35,396 nt of DNA, taken from positions 1-35,396 of the forward strand of contig JAUVJU010000005.1 in assembly GCA_030592285.1 (NCBI GenBank), in the 5' to 3' direction. Numbering within the stretch: position 1 is the stretch's first letter; each line of letters opens with the position of its first letter. The position numbers and the translations under genes were made by a program. Source of the DNA: Caldifarciminota bacterium (GTDB taxonomy: Bacteria > Hydrothermota > 32-111). Below are positions 26,229-35,396 of this stretch, one piece after another. The notes under the pieces were generated by a model. It was given only the letters and a program-made list of their open reading frames with translations, ran no database searches and was not told the DNA's origin.

Positions 26229-29200
26229 AGAACTACTACAAAGGGATTTAATTAAAAATCCTGAGAAAATTGGAAAATGGGATTTTTATAATATTGGAGC
26301 CACGAGTATTAAAGCATTAAAAGAATATGGAATAATCCGTAATATTGATTATGGAGAAATAGAAAAGAAAAAAGTTGATGCTATAATTGTTCAAAAGAAG
26401 AATGTTATTGCTATAGTTGAATACAAAACATCATCACAATTCAAAACAAAGGTTCAGAAAGATAAAGCAATAAGGCAAGAAATTAAAGTAGCTAAAAAAC
26501 TTGGTGCAAAAATTATAATAGCAACAGATACTAAAGAAACAATTTGGGTAAATGCTTTAACTGGAAAAAGAATTAAGGAAGAAAACGGGAAAGAAATACA
26601 AACTTTATTTGATCCGAAGAATAATAAAATCGCAAGATTTATTGAAAAGATCAATTATTCAATAAATGAGAAAAATAATAATTTAAAACCAATACAACTC
26701 GTGAATCCAACAGATCTAGCAAAGCAAATTTGGCAAGATATTTGGTCTGTAAGCGGTGCAACACCGGAAAACTGCCTTTATACTTTCATTGAACTTTTCA
26801 TTTTTAAATATTTAAGTGATTTGGGGGTTTTGGATCAAGGGGTTAATTTTAAACATTTAATAGAAAGATACAAATACGATATAGAAAATCCTGATGAAGA
26901 AGCTCTTGAATACTACGCAAATACAATTCGACCAAAAATTAAAAAATTATTTCCTGCAGGGAATGATGGAACAACTATTATTAATGGCACAATTTTTGTA
27001 AGTAAAGACCAAAAAGCAGTTAGGGGATATAGTACAACATTTAAAATTGTACTAGAAAAATTTAACAAATATAAAAAACTTGAGCATATTGATTATGATT
27101 TCAAGAGTAAAGTTTTTGAGAGTTTTCTGAAGGAAAGCATCAGTAAAAAAAACTGGGGGCAGTTTTTCACGCCATTAAAAGTAGTGCGGGGAATTGTGGA
27201 AATGGCAAAAGATAATATAAAAGACGGAGTAAAAATCTGTGATCCTGCTTGTGGGGTTGGCAAATTCCTTTTGGAACCACTATCAACAAAACTTGAGAAT
27301 TTTTATGACATCAATAAAAAAGGCATAACCCCAAAAATTACGATTCACGGCTTTGATAAAGGTTTTGATAAAGACGAACAAAAAACAATCATTTTAGCAA
27401 AAGCTAATATGCTCATTTATTTTTCTGATCTTATTAAAGATAATCCAGGGCAAACACCAGATTTTGCAAAACTCTTTAATGAAAGTTTTACTCTTAAAAC
27501 AAATTCCATCTTAGGGACATTATCTGAACCTATAGAAAATGAGTATGATTTAATTTTAACAAATCCTCCATATGTAACTAGCGGAAGTAGCAATCTAAAA
27601 GAAGAAATAAAAAAAGACGGCAATCTTGTAAGCTATTATAAAATTAATGCAATGGGTGTTGAAGGACTTTTTATGGAGTGGATTATTAAAGCATTAAAGC
27701 CTGGTGGAAAAGCATTTGTTGTAATTCCTGATGGAATGTTAAACCGCCAAAATGATAAAAATTTAAGACAGTTTATTTTAGATGAGTGCTATATTGACGG
27801 GATTATCTCACTTCCAATAAAGACATTTTTTACTACTCCCAAAAAGACTTACATACTCTGCATTACAAAAAAGGCAAATAAAAAGGATATGCAAACCGAA
27901 CCAGTATTTACTTATTTGGTTAGCGAAATTGGCGAATCCAGAGATATTTATCGTTTTGATATTGAAGAAAATGATTTGCAAGAAGCCGTTATTCTATTTA
28001 ATCAATTTAAAGGTTCTAAAAAACATTTTGAAAACGATGATAAAAGATGTAAAATACAATCAATTGATAAATTTAATCCAAGTAGTCATTGGTCAGTAGA
28101 TAGATGGTGGTTAAAAAGTGAGAAAATTGAACTTGGGATTTTGGAAGAAGATAAAACGGTTGATATAGATTCCTTTGGCGAAATGGTTCAAGACATCTCG
28201 GAATCATTGAGTGAATTCAGTGTACTTCTAAAAGAAGTCGCCGAGAGAAAAAAAATAAAAAATAATTACAAAGAAATATCTCTTAGCGATAAAAAATATT
28301 TTGAGTTATTTATTGGTAAAAGATTACTAAAGAGGGATTTAATTAAAATAAAAGGCAATGTCCCGATTTATAGTGCTAATGTTTTTAAACCAGTGGGCTT
28401 TCACATAGAAAGCAACATTAAAAATTTTAGTAATAATTTTGTTACATGGGGAATTGATGGAAATTTTGAGTTTAATTTCATCGAAAAAAACAAACCATTT
28501 GTAACAACTGATCACTGTGGAACAATTAGAATTCTGAATGAAAATATTTTTCCAGAATATTTAATGTTGCAATTATCTAAACTAAAACACAGATACGAAT
28601 TTGATAGAGGTCTTAGATCGTCTTTAAAAAATATGGCACAAATTTCTGTTCAGGTTCCAATTGATGTGTCGGGTGAAATTGACTTAGAAGTTCAAAAAGA
28701 AGTTTTGAAAAAATATGAGATTATTAAAGAAACAAAACAAAAAGCAGAAGAGTATAAGAAAAAGATTAGAGATTTAAATGTTGAAATAAAAAACATTGAT
28801 GGACAAAGAGAGTTAGTAAAAATAAAGGATATTTTTGATTTACCTTCGATTAAAGGACTAACAAAAACCTTTATCAAAAAAAATACGGGAAATATACCTG
28901 TTTATGGGGGCAGCCAGAATGAAGTGCCGTTTGGTTTTATTGCAAACAATCTGAAAGGAGTAAAATATTTTGAGAATTGTTTATGTTGGAACCGAGAAGG
29001 TTCCGTTGGTTATGTTTTTTGGCATAAACATAAATTCACAACCAATGACCACCATAGACCCCTAATAGTGAAGGAAGAACACAATCGCAAACTTGATTTA
29101 GATTATTTGCGAAAAACAGTTGAAGATGTTTTAATGAACCAAGGATTCAAATGGAGTAAAACTGCAAGTAAAGAGAAAGTTAAGAAATTATCTATAAGAA

Positions 29201-29337
29201 TTCCAATAAATAAAAATGGTGAATTTGATTTAGAAGCACAAAAACAAATAGCAGAAAAATATAATAAAATTGAAAATATAAAAGCGAATATTATTCTTGA
29301 ACTTAATAAAATTTCTGAAATTGAAGTTGATATATAA
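26221..29337 (+). CDS. Single-polypeptide restriction-modification enzyme (R-M-S fusion, Type IIB/IIG-like)
   Basis: N-terminal VDAII..AIVEYK PD-(D/E)XK-like motif; GQFFTP, DPACGVGKF, NPPY N6-adenine methylase motifs; two HsdS-like target-recognition domains at the C-terminus. Confidence 0.88.
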   Translation: MSEELLQRDLIKNPEKIGKWDFYNIGATSIKALKEYGIIRNIDYGEIEKKKVDAIIVQKKNVIAIVEYKTSSQFKTKVQKDKAIRQEIKVAKKLGAKIIIATDTKETIWVNALTGKRIKEENGKEIQTLFDPKNNKIARFIEKINYSINEKNNNLKPIQLVNPTDLAKQIWQDIWSVSGATPENCLYTFIELFIFKYLSDLGVLDQGVNFKHLIERYKYDIENPDEEALEYYANTIRPKIKKLFPAGNDGTTIINGTIFVSKDQKAVRGYSTTFKIVLEKFNKYKKLEHIDYDFKSKVFESFLKESISKKNWGQFFTPLKVVRGIVEMAKDNIKDGVKICDPACGVGKFLLEPLSTKLENFYDINKKGITPKITIHGFDKGFDKDEQKTIILAKANMLIYFSDLIKDNPGQTPDFAKLFNESFTLKTNSILGTLSEPIENEYDLILTNPPYVTSGSSNLKEEIKKDGNLVSYYKINAMGVEGLFMEWIIKALKPGGKAFVVIPDGMLNRQNDKNLRQFILDECYIDGIISLPIKTFFTTPKKTYILCITKKANKKDMQTEPVFTYLVSEIGESRDIYRFDIEENDLQEAVILFNQFKGSKKHFENDDKRCKIQSIDKFNPSSHWSVDRWWLKSEKIELGILEEDKTVDIDSFGEMVQDISESLSEFSVLLKEVAERKKIKNNYKEISLSDKKYFELFIGKRLLKRDLIKIKGNVPIYSANVFKPVGFHIESNIKNFSNNFVTWGIDGNFEFNFIEKNKPFVTTDHCGTIRILNENIFPEYLMLQLSKLKHRYEFDRGLRSSLKNMAQISVQVPIDVSGEIDLEVQKEVLKKYEIIKETKQKAEEYKKKIRDLNVEIKNIDGQRELVKIKDIFDLPSIKGLTKTFIKKNTGNIPVYGGSQNEVPFGFIANNLKGVKYFENCLCWNREGSVGYVFWHKHKFTTNDHHRPLIVKEEHNRKLDLDYLRKTVEDVLMNQGFKWSKTASKEKVKKLSIRIPINKNGEFDLEAQKQIAEKYNKIENIKANIILELNKISEIEVDI

Positions 29338-29381
29338 TAAAATCTTAAAAAGTTAGATTGTTAGCCTAAAAGAAGGTTTAT

Positions 29382-29651
29382 ATGAAATCAAAGTGTATTG
29401 CATATCTGTGGTGGTTTTTAGGATTATTTGGAGTATTAGGATTCCATAGATTTTATTTAGGTAAATTCGGAACAGGAATAATTTGGTTACTCACAGGTAG
29501 TGTGGCTGGGATTGGAGCAATCATTGATCTTTTTACATTGGGTGGACAAGTAGATAACTGGAATAATAAAAAGAAATTGAAAAAAATAGAAAAGGATCAA
29601 AAACATCAAATGAAATTTAACGAAGCAATGGTTAATTCCAAAGATAATTGA
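29382..29651 (+). CDS. TM2 domain membrane protein
   Basis: KSKCIAYLWWFLGLFGVLGFHRFYLGKFGTGIIWLLTGSVAGIGAIIDLF. Confidence 0.9.
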   Translation: MKSKCIAYLWWFLGLFGVLGFHRFYLGKFGTGIIWLLTGSVAGIGAIIDLFTLGGQVDNWNNKKKLKKIEKDQKHQMKFNEAMVNSKDN

Positions 29652-30163
29652 AAAATATATTTATTACAATCCTATTTGGATTAATTAATTTAGTAATTTA
29701 CCTTTTTTTTGGATTAATATATTTTTTTCTAATATCATTTATTTGTACTTCTGAATATGGAAAAGGTGGTTGGGGTGGAAAATTGGGGACTACAGGATTA
29801 ATTCTTCTACTTTTCACCATACTTATTATTATAATTATTTCACAAATTATTATTCTCAAAAAATTCAAGCCAAATAGATTTTTACAATATTTATATGTTG
29901 AATTTCAATTTCTTAAATGGTCTTCATTTTTTGCATTTATTCTTGGGTTATGGTCAACATGGTATTTTTATCATACAGAGGGATTAATAGGATTAATTGC
30001 TATGATATTTTGGAACCTAATTATTTTTTTTGTATATTTTATTATCAAAAGAATATCAGAAAACATATTATATAAAATTAAAGAAAAACAATACTCTCAA
30101 AAATGGGACTATTTAACTAATAAAGTAAAGAACCCAATTTTTGTTGATAATGATAAAAGATAA
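29648..30163 (+). CDS. Hypothetical multi-pass membrane protein
   Basis: Several hydrophobic segments; TTG start overlapping the TM2 gene stop. Confidence 0.55.
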   Translation: MKNIFITILFGLINLVIYLFFGLIYFFLISFICTSEYGKGGWGGKLGTTGLILLLFTILIIIIISQIIILKKFKPNRFLQYLYVEFQFLKWSSFFAFILGLWSTWYFYHTEGLIGLIAMIFWNLIIFFVYFIIKRISENILYKIKEKQYSQKWDYLTNKVKNPIFVDNDKR

Positions 30164-30177
30164 AAGGAAATATTATT

Positions 30178-31401
30178 ATGAAAACTAAAGTTTTATTTTT
30201 AATCGTAGTGATATTGTTTGGAATAATATCATTTTCTAATTATATTAGTTCAGGTGCTTATATGGGAGGTGTATATGAAATAGATACAGTTGCTTATTTG
30301 CCATCTGGAGCAGGGATAATAATTGCTAATGTATCAGAACCTAATTCACCAATAGTAATGTCTTTTTTTAATATAGGGAATTATGCAAAGATATGGGATA
30401 TATATGTAATAGACACATTTGCCTATGTAGCAGATAATTATGCAGGACTCAGAATCATCAATGTATCAGATCCTTTGTTGCCGATAGAATCCGGGCGTTG
30501 TGATATAGGCAATGAAAGGATATGGGGTATATATGTGATAGATACATTTGTTTATATTGCAGCTGATGATGAGGGACTTAGAATAATCAATGTATCCGAT
30601 CCAACAACACCGATACAAAAAGGATATTATGATATGGGTGGTTCTGCATATGGTGTTTATGTAGTAGACACATTTGCCTATGTGCCTTATGGAGCAGCGG
30701 GACTCAAAATAATCAATGTATCGGATCCAACAGCACCAACAGGAATAAGCGTTTATAATACTGATGGTTATACAAGAGATGTATATATAGTTGACACATT
30801 TGCATATATAGCAGATGGAAGTGCAGGACTCAGAATTATTAATATATCAAACCCTACTGCACCTGTGGAAATAGGCTATTATGATACATATGTTCTTGTA
30901 GCAGTTGGAGTATCTGTAGTAGACACCTTTGCCTATGTAGTGGATAATTATGTAGAACTCAGAATCATCAATGTGTCAGATCCTACAGCACCAATAGAAA
31001 TGGACTTTTACAATGGAAATTTTACATGGTGTTTATATGCAACTGATACTTCTGAATATGTATCAGTTGACAGTTCAGGATTAAGTATAATAAACTATCC
31101 TATAAGTTCATCCAGAATAGAAGACAATAAATTGCCGGACAAAGTATATAAAAACAATTATTACATTAGATACAACATTGAAACAATAGATATATATTTT
31201 GGATTATCAGAAAAGGGAGAATTGATATTAGATATATATGATAATGCAAACAAAAAGATTAGAACATTAAATTATTGCACAGTAGAAAGTGGTTATACAA
31301 AAATAAGTATAAATAAAAAAAAATATCCAACAGGGGAATATTTTATTAAAGGCAAAATGGGAGATACAAAAGTTAGTGCAAAGATAATTATAAAAAAATA
31401 G
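30178..31401 (+). CDS. Secreted LVIVD-repeat beta-propeller protein with C-terminal sorting-like domain
   Basis: Signal peptide; seven repeats of (V/I)Y(V/I)(V/I)DTFAYVA..AGLRIINVSDPTAP type; C-terminal YPTGEYFIKGKMGDTKVSAKIIIKK. Confidence 0.82.
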   Translation: MKTKVLFLIVVILFGIISFSNYISSGAYMGGVYEIDTVAYLPSGAGIIIANVSEPNSPIVMSFFNIGNYAKIWDIYVIDTFAYVADNYAGLRIINVSDPLLPIESGRCDIGNERIWGIYVIDTFVYIAADDEGLRIINVSDPTTPIQKGYYDMGGSAYGVYVVDTFAYVPYGAAGLKIINVSDPTAPTGISVYNTDGYTRDVYIVDTFAYIADGSAGLRIINISNPTAPVEIGYYDTYVLVAVGVSVVDTFAYVVDNYVELRIINVSDPTAPIEMDFYNGNFTWCLYATDTSEYVSVDSSGLSIINYPISSSRIEDNKLPDKVYKNNYYIRYNIETIDIYFGLSEKGELILDIYDNANKKIRTLNYCTVESGYTKISINKKKYPTGEYFIKGKMGDTKVSAKIIIKK

Positions 31402-31601
31402 GAAGAAATTACAAAGCAAATAATATCAACTTCCTATCCCTACAAATTCAAATAGTTGTATTACTCTATTCGTACACTGACAATAGAAGAGAGGGCTTTC
31501 GGTGTTTTTGTTTACTCTAAATTTATCAAATGAAAATATTTTTTAATTGCATTTTATTCAAAAATCATATAAAATATATAAATAATTCTAAGGAGGTCTA
31601 A

Positions 31602-32624
31602 ATGAAAGGAAAGAAAGTATTATTTCTTGTTGTTATTTTGTTTTCTTTTGCATTGATCCTTAATGCAACAGATTACACAAAGAACAGTTGGGATGAAAAT
31701 CACGGCATTATTTCAGAAATGTATGCTAATGCTGAAGATGAAGAAGGTCTTGAAATAGCAAAACAAGCATTGATTGCCAACAATAATCTTTATGGAAAGA
31801 AATCAACACAAAGCGGACTTGCACTTAATTATATGGGACTTTTTGCATCAGCACTTGGTTATTATGAAGATGCTTTTGATTATTATGAAAGATCAATTGA
31901 TATCCTAAAAGCAAAAGGAAGTGATCAGGATAATAATGTTGGGATTATTGCAGGAAATCTTGGTTCTGCATATCTTGATGCTGGTGATTACTCAAAAGCA
32001 GAGGAATATCTTAAATTATCAGTTGATAAATTGCTTAAAGGCAGTTTAACAGAGGACAATGAAGAGGATATTATTCTGTCATTATTTGATCTATCAAATG
32101 CATATTTCTATCAGGAAGAATATAATGATGCCATTAAAACAATGAAAACATTAATTGATTATGAAAAGAAATGGTATGGAGAAAATGATGGTCAGGTTGC
32201 TTTGGACTTAAGAGACCTTGGATATTATTACATTATGGCAGATGACTATGATAATGCAGAAAAGTATTACAATCAATCATTAAGTATCTATCTATTAAAT
32301 CCGGATGATAATACTCAGGATATTGGTGTAATGTACAATGATTTCGGAGTACTCTATGATGAACAGGGTGAGTGTAAGAAAGCAGTAGAATTTTATGATA
32401 AAGCACTTATATATTTTAATAAAATGGATGAGGATTATAGAAACAATATTCCCAATACACTGTATAATAAAGCATTAGCACAATTTTCACTTGAACAGTA
32501 TAATGCTTCAAAGGAAAATATGGAAAAAGCATATAATCTTTATAAAGATGCTTTGGGTGAATATGATGAAATGACTTTACAGATCAAGGAAGATTTAGAA
32601 ATTGTAAATGAAATGCTTGAATAA
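31602..32624 (+). CDS. Secreted tetratricopeptide repeat protein
   Basis: Signal peptide; TPR units such as LNYMGLFASALGYYEDAFDYYERSIDI and LGSAYLDAGDYSKAEEYLKLSVD; AAGGAGG SD. Confidence 0.85.
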   Translation: MKGKKVLFLVVILFSFALILNATDYTKNSWDENHGIISEMYANAEDEEGLEIAKQALIANNNLYGKKSTQSGLALNYMGLFASALGYYEDAFDYYERSIDILKAKGSDQDNNVGIIAGNLGSAYLDAGDYSKAEEYLKLSVDKLLKGSLTEDNEEDIILSLFDLSNAYFYQEEYNDAIKTMKTLIDYEKKWYGENDGQVALDLRDLGYYYIMADDYDNAEKYYNQSLSIYLLNPDDNTQDIGVMYNDFGVLYDEQGECKKAVEFYDKALIYFNKMDEDYRNNIPNTLYNKALAQFSLEQYNASKENMEKAYNLYKDALGEYDEMTLQIKEDLEIVNEMLE

Positions 32625-32650
32625 AAAGGGGCTCTTATGAGCCCTTTTTT
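32623..32650. terminator. Bidirectional rho-independent terminator between TPR gene and mscS
   Basis: AAAAAGGGGCTC-TTAT-GAGCCCTTTTTT, 12-bp stem with one G-U; overlaps the mscS stop codon region. Confidence 0.85.
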
Positions 32651-33473
32651 ATACATTTTTATTAAGGTGAACATCTAATTGAGGGAATGGGATCTCAATA
32701 CCCTTTTTATCAAATTCCTCTTTTATTTTCTCATTCATATAGAAAAACACATCCCAATAATCACTGGTTTTTGTCCACATTCTTATTACAAAATTTACCG
32801 ATGAATCGGCTAATTCTGAGACCTCAACAGTAATTCCCTTATCAGTAATTACCTTATTATGTGAATTGATTATTTGATTAATTGTATCTTTTGCAAGTTT
32901 AATATTAGCATTATAGGATATTCCTATTGATAGGTCTACTCTTCTGTGTTTCATAACAGAATAATTAGTAATAGGATTTCCCCAAACAGATTTATTGGGT
33001 AAAGTGATCCGTTTGTTGTCAGGTGTGAGTAAGGTTGTTGACATAATGTTCATTTCTTTAACTGAGCCCGTATAACCGGAAATGTCAACAAAATGACCTA
33101 TCAGAAATGGCTGATTAATAAGAAGCATAAAACCTGCTGCAAGATTGGATAATGAATCCTGAAAAGCAAAACCAATGATAAATCCCCCTACTCCCACTCC
33201 TGCAATAAGAGGGGCAACATTAACACCGATTTTTGGAAGGGCAATCATGAAAAGAATGATCCATAATCCCTTATTTACCAAACTTGTAACAAAGTTTCGT
33301 AAAATTACGCTTGTGTTTTTGTTTCTCTTCAAAACATTGTTTATGGTTTTTCCTATTAATGAAATAATGATTTTTCCCAAAAGCAGCATTAAAAGGAAAA
33401 CAACAAGATTAGTAATGAATTTGGGTCCATTTGTAATAATGAATTGATAAAACTGATCTAACAGAGCATTCAT
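32649..33473 (-). CDS. mscS: MscS family small-conductance mechanosensitive channel
   Basis: ALPKIGVNVAPLIAGVGVGGFIIGFAFQDSLSNLAAGFMLLINQPFLIGHFVDISGYTGSVKEM. Confidence 0.93.
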   Translation of the reverse strand: MNALLDQFYQFIITNGPKFITNLVVFLLMLLLGKIIISLIGKTINNVLKRNKNTSVILRNFVTSLVNKGLWIILFMIALPKIGVNVAPLIAGVGVGGFIIGFAFQDSLSNLAAGFMLLINQPFLIGHFVDISGYTGSVKEMNIMSTTLLTPDNKRITLPNKSVWGNPITNYSVMKHRRVDLSIGISYNANIKLAKDTINQIINSHNKVITDKGITVEVSELADSSVNFVIRMWTKTSDYWDVFFYMNEKIKEEFDKKGIEIPFPQLDVHLNKNV

Positions 33474-33622
33474 TTATCCTCCAATTTATATTTTTTTTAT
33501 TTTAATACTATATATGCAAATAGATATAGTGGCAACCCCCTGTGATTACCAATCAATAATAAAGAGGGCACAGTCAGTATGTCATACCCCTACAAGATTC
33601 ATCGGAATGACCCTTCGGTAGG

Positions 33623-33648
33623 TCCAGTATGGGGCAGAAAATACTGGA
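33623..33648. repeat. Perfect 8-bp hairpin in repeat-rich intergenic region
   Basis: TCCAGTAT-GGGGCAGAAA-ATACTGGA. Confidence 0.55.
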
Positions 33649-33697
33649 TTCCAAAGACGAATATATTCCTTGGATTAATAAGGGCAGTTCGCGAACC

Positions 33698-33726
33698 AAT
33701 ATATTCTTCGGATTACTCAGGATATA
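33698..33726. repeat. Dispersed hairpin repeat, copy 3, with half-copies nearby
   Basis: ATATTCTTCGGATTACTCAGGATAT; related AATATATTCCTTGGATTA at ~33660 and TTTGAATTATCGGAATATGC at ~33802. Confidence 0.45.
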
Positions 33727-33767
33727 CCCGTACAAATGCCTCAGATTACAATGCATAATAAATTGGT

Positions 33768-33787
33768 GGACAGGTCAAGCCCTGTCC
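33768..33787. repeat. Hairpin GGACAGG-tcaagc-CCTGTCC
   Basis: 7-bp perfect inverted repeat followed by CTACAAC. Confidence 0.5.
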
Positions 33788-33886
33788 CTACAACAGATCC
33801 TTTGAATTATCGGAATATGCCCCATACGGTAATTTGGAGATAAATTAATTACTAATACACTTTTTTGGAGATGATTGCACTGTATG

Positions 33887-33915
33887 TTGACATTATTGTG
33901 GAGATGTGTTAATAT
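33887..33915 (+). promoter_or_regulatory. sigma70-like promoter for AAA/DUF4143 gene
   Basis: TTGACA (33887-33892), 17-nt spacer, TAATAT (33910-33915). Confidence 0.6.
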
Positions 33916-33941
33916 ATTAATGCATTAATTTGGAGGTAAAA

Positions 33942-35291
33942 ATGAAAAGAATGTTATATAAAGAATTAATTGATTGGAAAAATAATCCCAAAAGAAAGCC
34001 ATTGTTGTTGCAGGGAGCAAGGCAAGTAGGGAAAACATATTTAATTAAAGAATTTGCCAAAAATGAATATGAAAATTTGATATATCTCAATTTTGAAGAA
34101 AACAAAGGGCTAGAATCCTTATTTTCTCAATCCCTTAATGCAAAAACAATAATAGAAAACATAGAATTGTATATAGGTAAAAAGATCAATTACTATAATA
34201 GTATAATATTTTTTGATGAAATTCAGATTGTCCCTGATGCCCTTACAAGTTTGAAATATTTTTATGAACAATTACCTGAGTATCATGTTATATCCGCTGG
34301 ATCTTTATTGGGTATTAGTGTTGGGAAACAACAATCTTTTCCAGTAGGTAAAGTTAATTTCTTAACTTTATATCCAATGAGTTTTTTGGAATATCTTTAT
34401 GCTTTCAATGAAGATTTACTGATTGAGAAATTATTAAAAATGAAAAACATTGAAATGCTGCCTGAATTAATTCATGAAAAACTAATTATGTATTTAATGA
34501 AATATCTTTTTTTGGGAGGAATGCCGGAAGTATTGCAAACATATTTGGATACAAAAAATGTTAATTCAGCCCGTAAAATACAGATGGAAATTCTTGAAGC
34601 ATACAAAAGAGATTTCTCAAAATATACTGATAAGAATCAAGCAATAAAAACATCTGAATTATGGTTATCAATTCCTTATCAATTAGCTAAAGAAAATAAA
34701 AAATTCAAGTATAAAAATGTAAGAAAAAATGCAAGAGCATCAACTTTTGAACAAACAATAGAATGGTTGCGACAAGCAGGGCTTGTAAATATTGCTTATA
34801 ATCTCAGAACACCCAAATTACCACTTGCAGGATACACTGATTTTCTCAAATTTAAGATTTATTTACTTGATACTGGTTTATTGGGTGCAATGCTAGACTT
34901 AAGTTCTGATATAATAATAAGACCAAATGATTATTTTAAGGAATACAATGGTGCCTTTATTGAAAATTATGTTGCTTCAGAATTAATAACAAATGGATAC
35001 AAGGATCTGTTATATTGGAAATCCAAAAATGATGCTGAAGTTGATTTTATTATAAAACATAAGAATAATATTTTGCCATTGGAAGTAAAAAGCGGAACAA
35101 GTCGCAATATTAAGAGTTTGAGAAGTTATGAAGATAAATATGATCCTAAATTAATTATGAGAATTTCTCCGAGAAATTTTATTCAAGATAAAGAATTCAT
35201 TAATATTCCTTTATATGCTATCTTTGCAATAAATAATATTTTGGGAGACAATGGTAAACAGGAGAAGCAAAAAATTGGGGACGGTGGTTGA
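33942..35291 (+). CDS. AAA_14 ATPase with DUF4143 domain
   Basis: LLLQGARQVGKTYLIKEFAKNEYENLIYLNFE, IIFFDEIQIVPDALTSLKYFYEQLPEYHVISAGSLLG, C-terminal EVDFIIKHKNNILPLEVKSG nuclease-like motif; GGAGG SD before ATG at 33942. Confidence 0.92.
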   Translation: MKRMLYKELIDWKNNPKRKPLLLQGARQVGKTYLIKEFAKNEYENLIYLNFEENKGLESLFSQSLNAKTIIENIELYIGKKINYYNSIIFFDEIQIVPDALTSLKYFYEQLPEYHVISAGSLLGISVGKQQSFPVGKVNFLTLYPMSFLEYLYAFNEDLLIEKLLKMKNIEMLPELIHEKLIMYLMKYLFLGGMPEVLQTYLDTKNVNSARKIQMEILEAYKRDFSKYTDKNQAIKTSELWLSIPYQLAKENKKFKYKNVRKNARASTFEQTIEWLRQAGLVNIAYNLRTPKLPLAGYTDFLKFKIYLLDTGLLGAMLDLSSDIIIRPNDYFKEYNGAFIENYVASELITNGYKDLLYWKSKNDAEVDFIIKHKNNILPLEVKSGTSRNIKSLRSYEDKYDPKLIMRISPRNFIQDKEFINIPLYAIFAINNILGDNGKQEKQKIGDGG

Positions 35292-35294
35292 AAA

Positions 35295-35396
35295 TGTTGA
35301 AAAAGTTGGATATTCCTTTTGGTGGAAACAGAAGAGTTATCAGAATGATGTGTGGCGATAAAGAGATTGTTCACCGTAACGAATCTATGATCCACC
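35295..35396 (+). CDS. Start of a downstream CDS (partial)
   Basis: ATG 3 nt after the preceding stop; MLKKLDIPFGGNRRVIRMMCGDKEIVHRNESMIH open to window end. Confidence 0.35.

Noticed and set aside
30280-31080. Regular ~135-bp periodic similarity considered as DNA tandem repeat or CRISPR
   Set aside because: It is the coding reflection of LVIVD protein repeats; no short identical repeats with unique spacers
1-35396. tRNA, rRNA and CRISPR search by eye
   Set aside because: No T-arm GTTCRANNC with matching acceptor stem, no rRNA segments and no repeat-spacer arrays recognised; tRNAscan-SE, barrnap and a CRISPR finder would settle this

Overview
The window is about 35.4 kb of AT-rich, gene-dense Gram-negative bacterial chromosome, with several core operons separated by repeat-rich intergenic or accessory segments. 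Positions 1-10.8 kb hold a gap-free nine-gene run on the + strand: gyrA, moxR-like ATPase, EnvC-like M23 protein, holB, ricT/PSP1, metG, tatD, rsmA-like, yprB-like. Positions 10.8-18.2 kb hold a DUF4388 protein and a PorV/UPF0164-like barrel (-), trpS and an MCE-like lipoprotein (+), and pdxJ / SPOR lipoprotein / folC (-). Positions 18.2-21.4 kb are accessory: a trmO (tsaA-like) gene with flanking palindromes and inverted repeats, IS3 and HTH remnants, and a carboxypeptidase-regulatory-like protein. Then come smc and ftsY (21.5-25.8 kb) and a second accessory segment (25.9-35.4 kb): a single-polypeptide R-M-S restriction enzyme with a possible coupled leader ORF, TM2 and other membrane proteins, a seven-blade LVIVD protein, a TPR protein, MscS, and an AAA/DUF4143 ATPase. 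The observations most worth following up are: (i) two copies of a ~95-bp intergenic element with a nested hairpin, each at the left edge of an accessory block; (ii) a dispersed hairpin repeat with a conserved GATTAYTC-like loop and changing paired stems; (iii) a nested inverted-repeat element or ncRNA candidate at 14.38-14.80 kb; (iv) the R-M-S enzyme with its overlapping leader ORF; (v) altered catalytic or signature motifs in RsmA (AIPY instead of NLPY), SMC (LSDGE instead of LSGGE) and the M23 protein. I found no tRNA, rRNA or CRISPR array by eye. All family assignments come from reading motifs; no searches were run.
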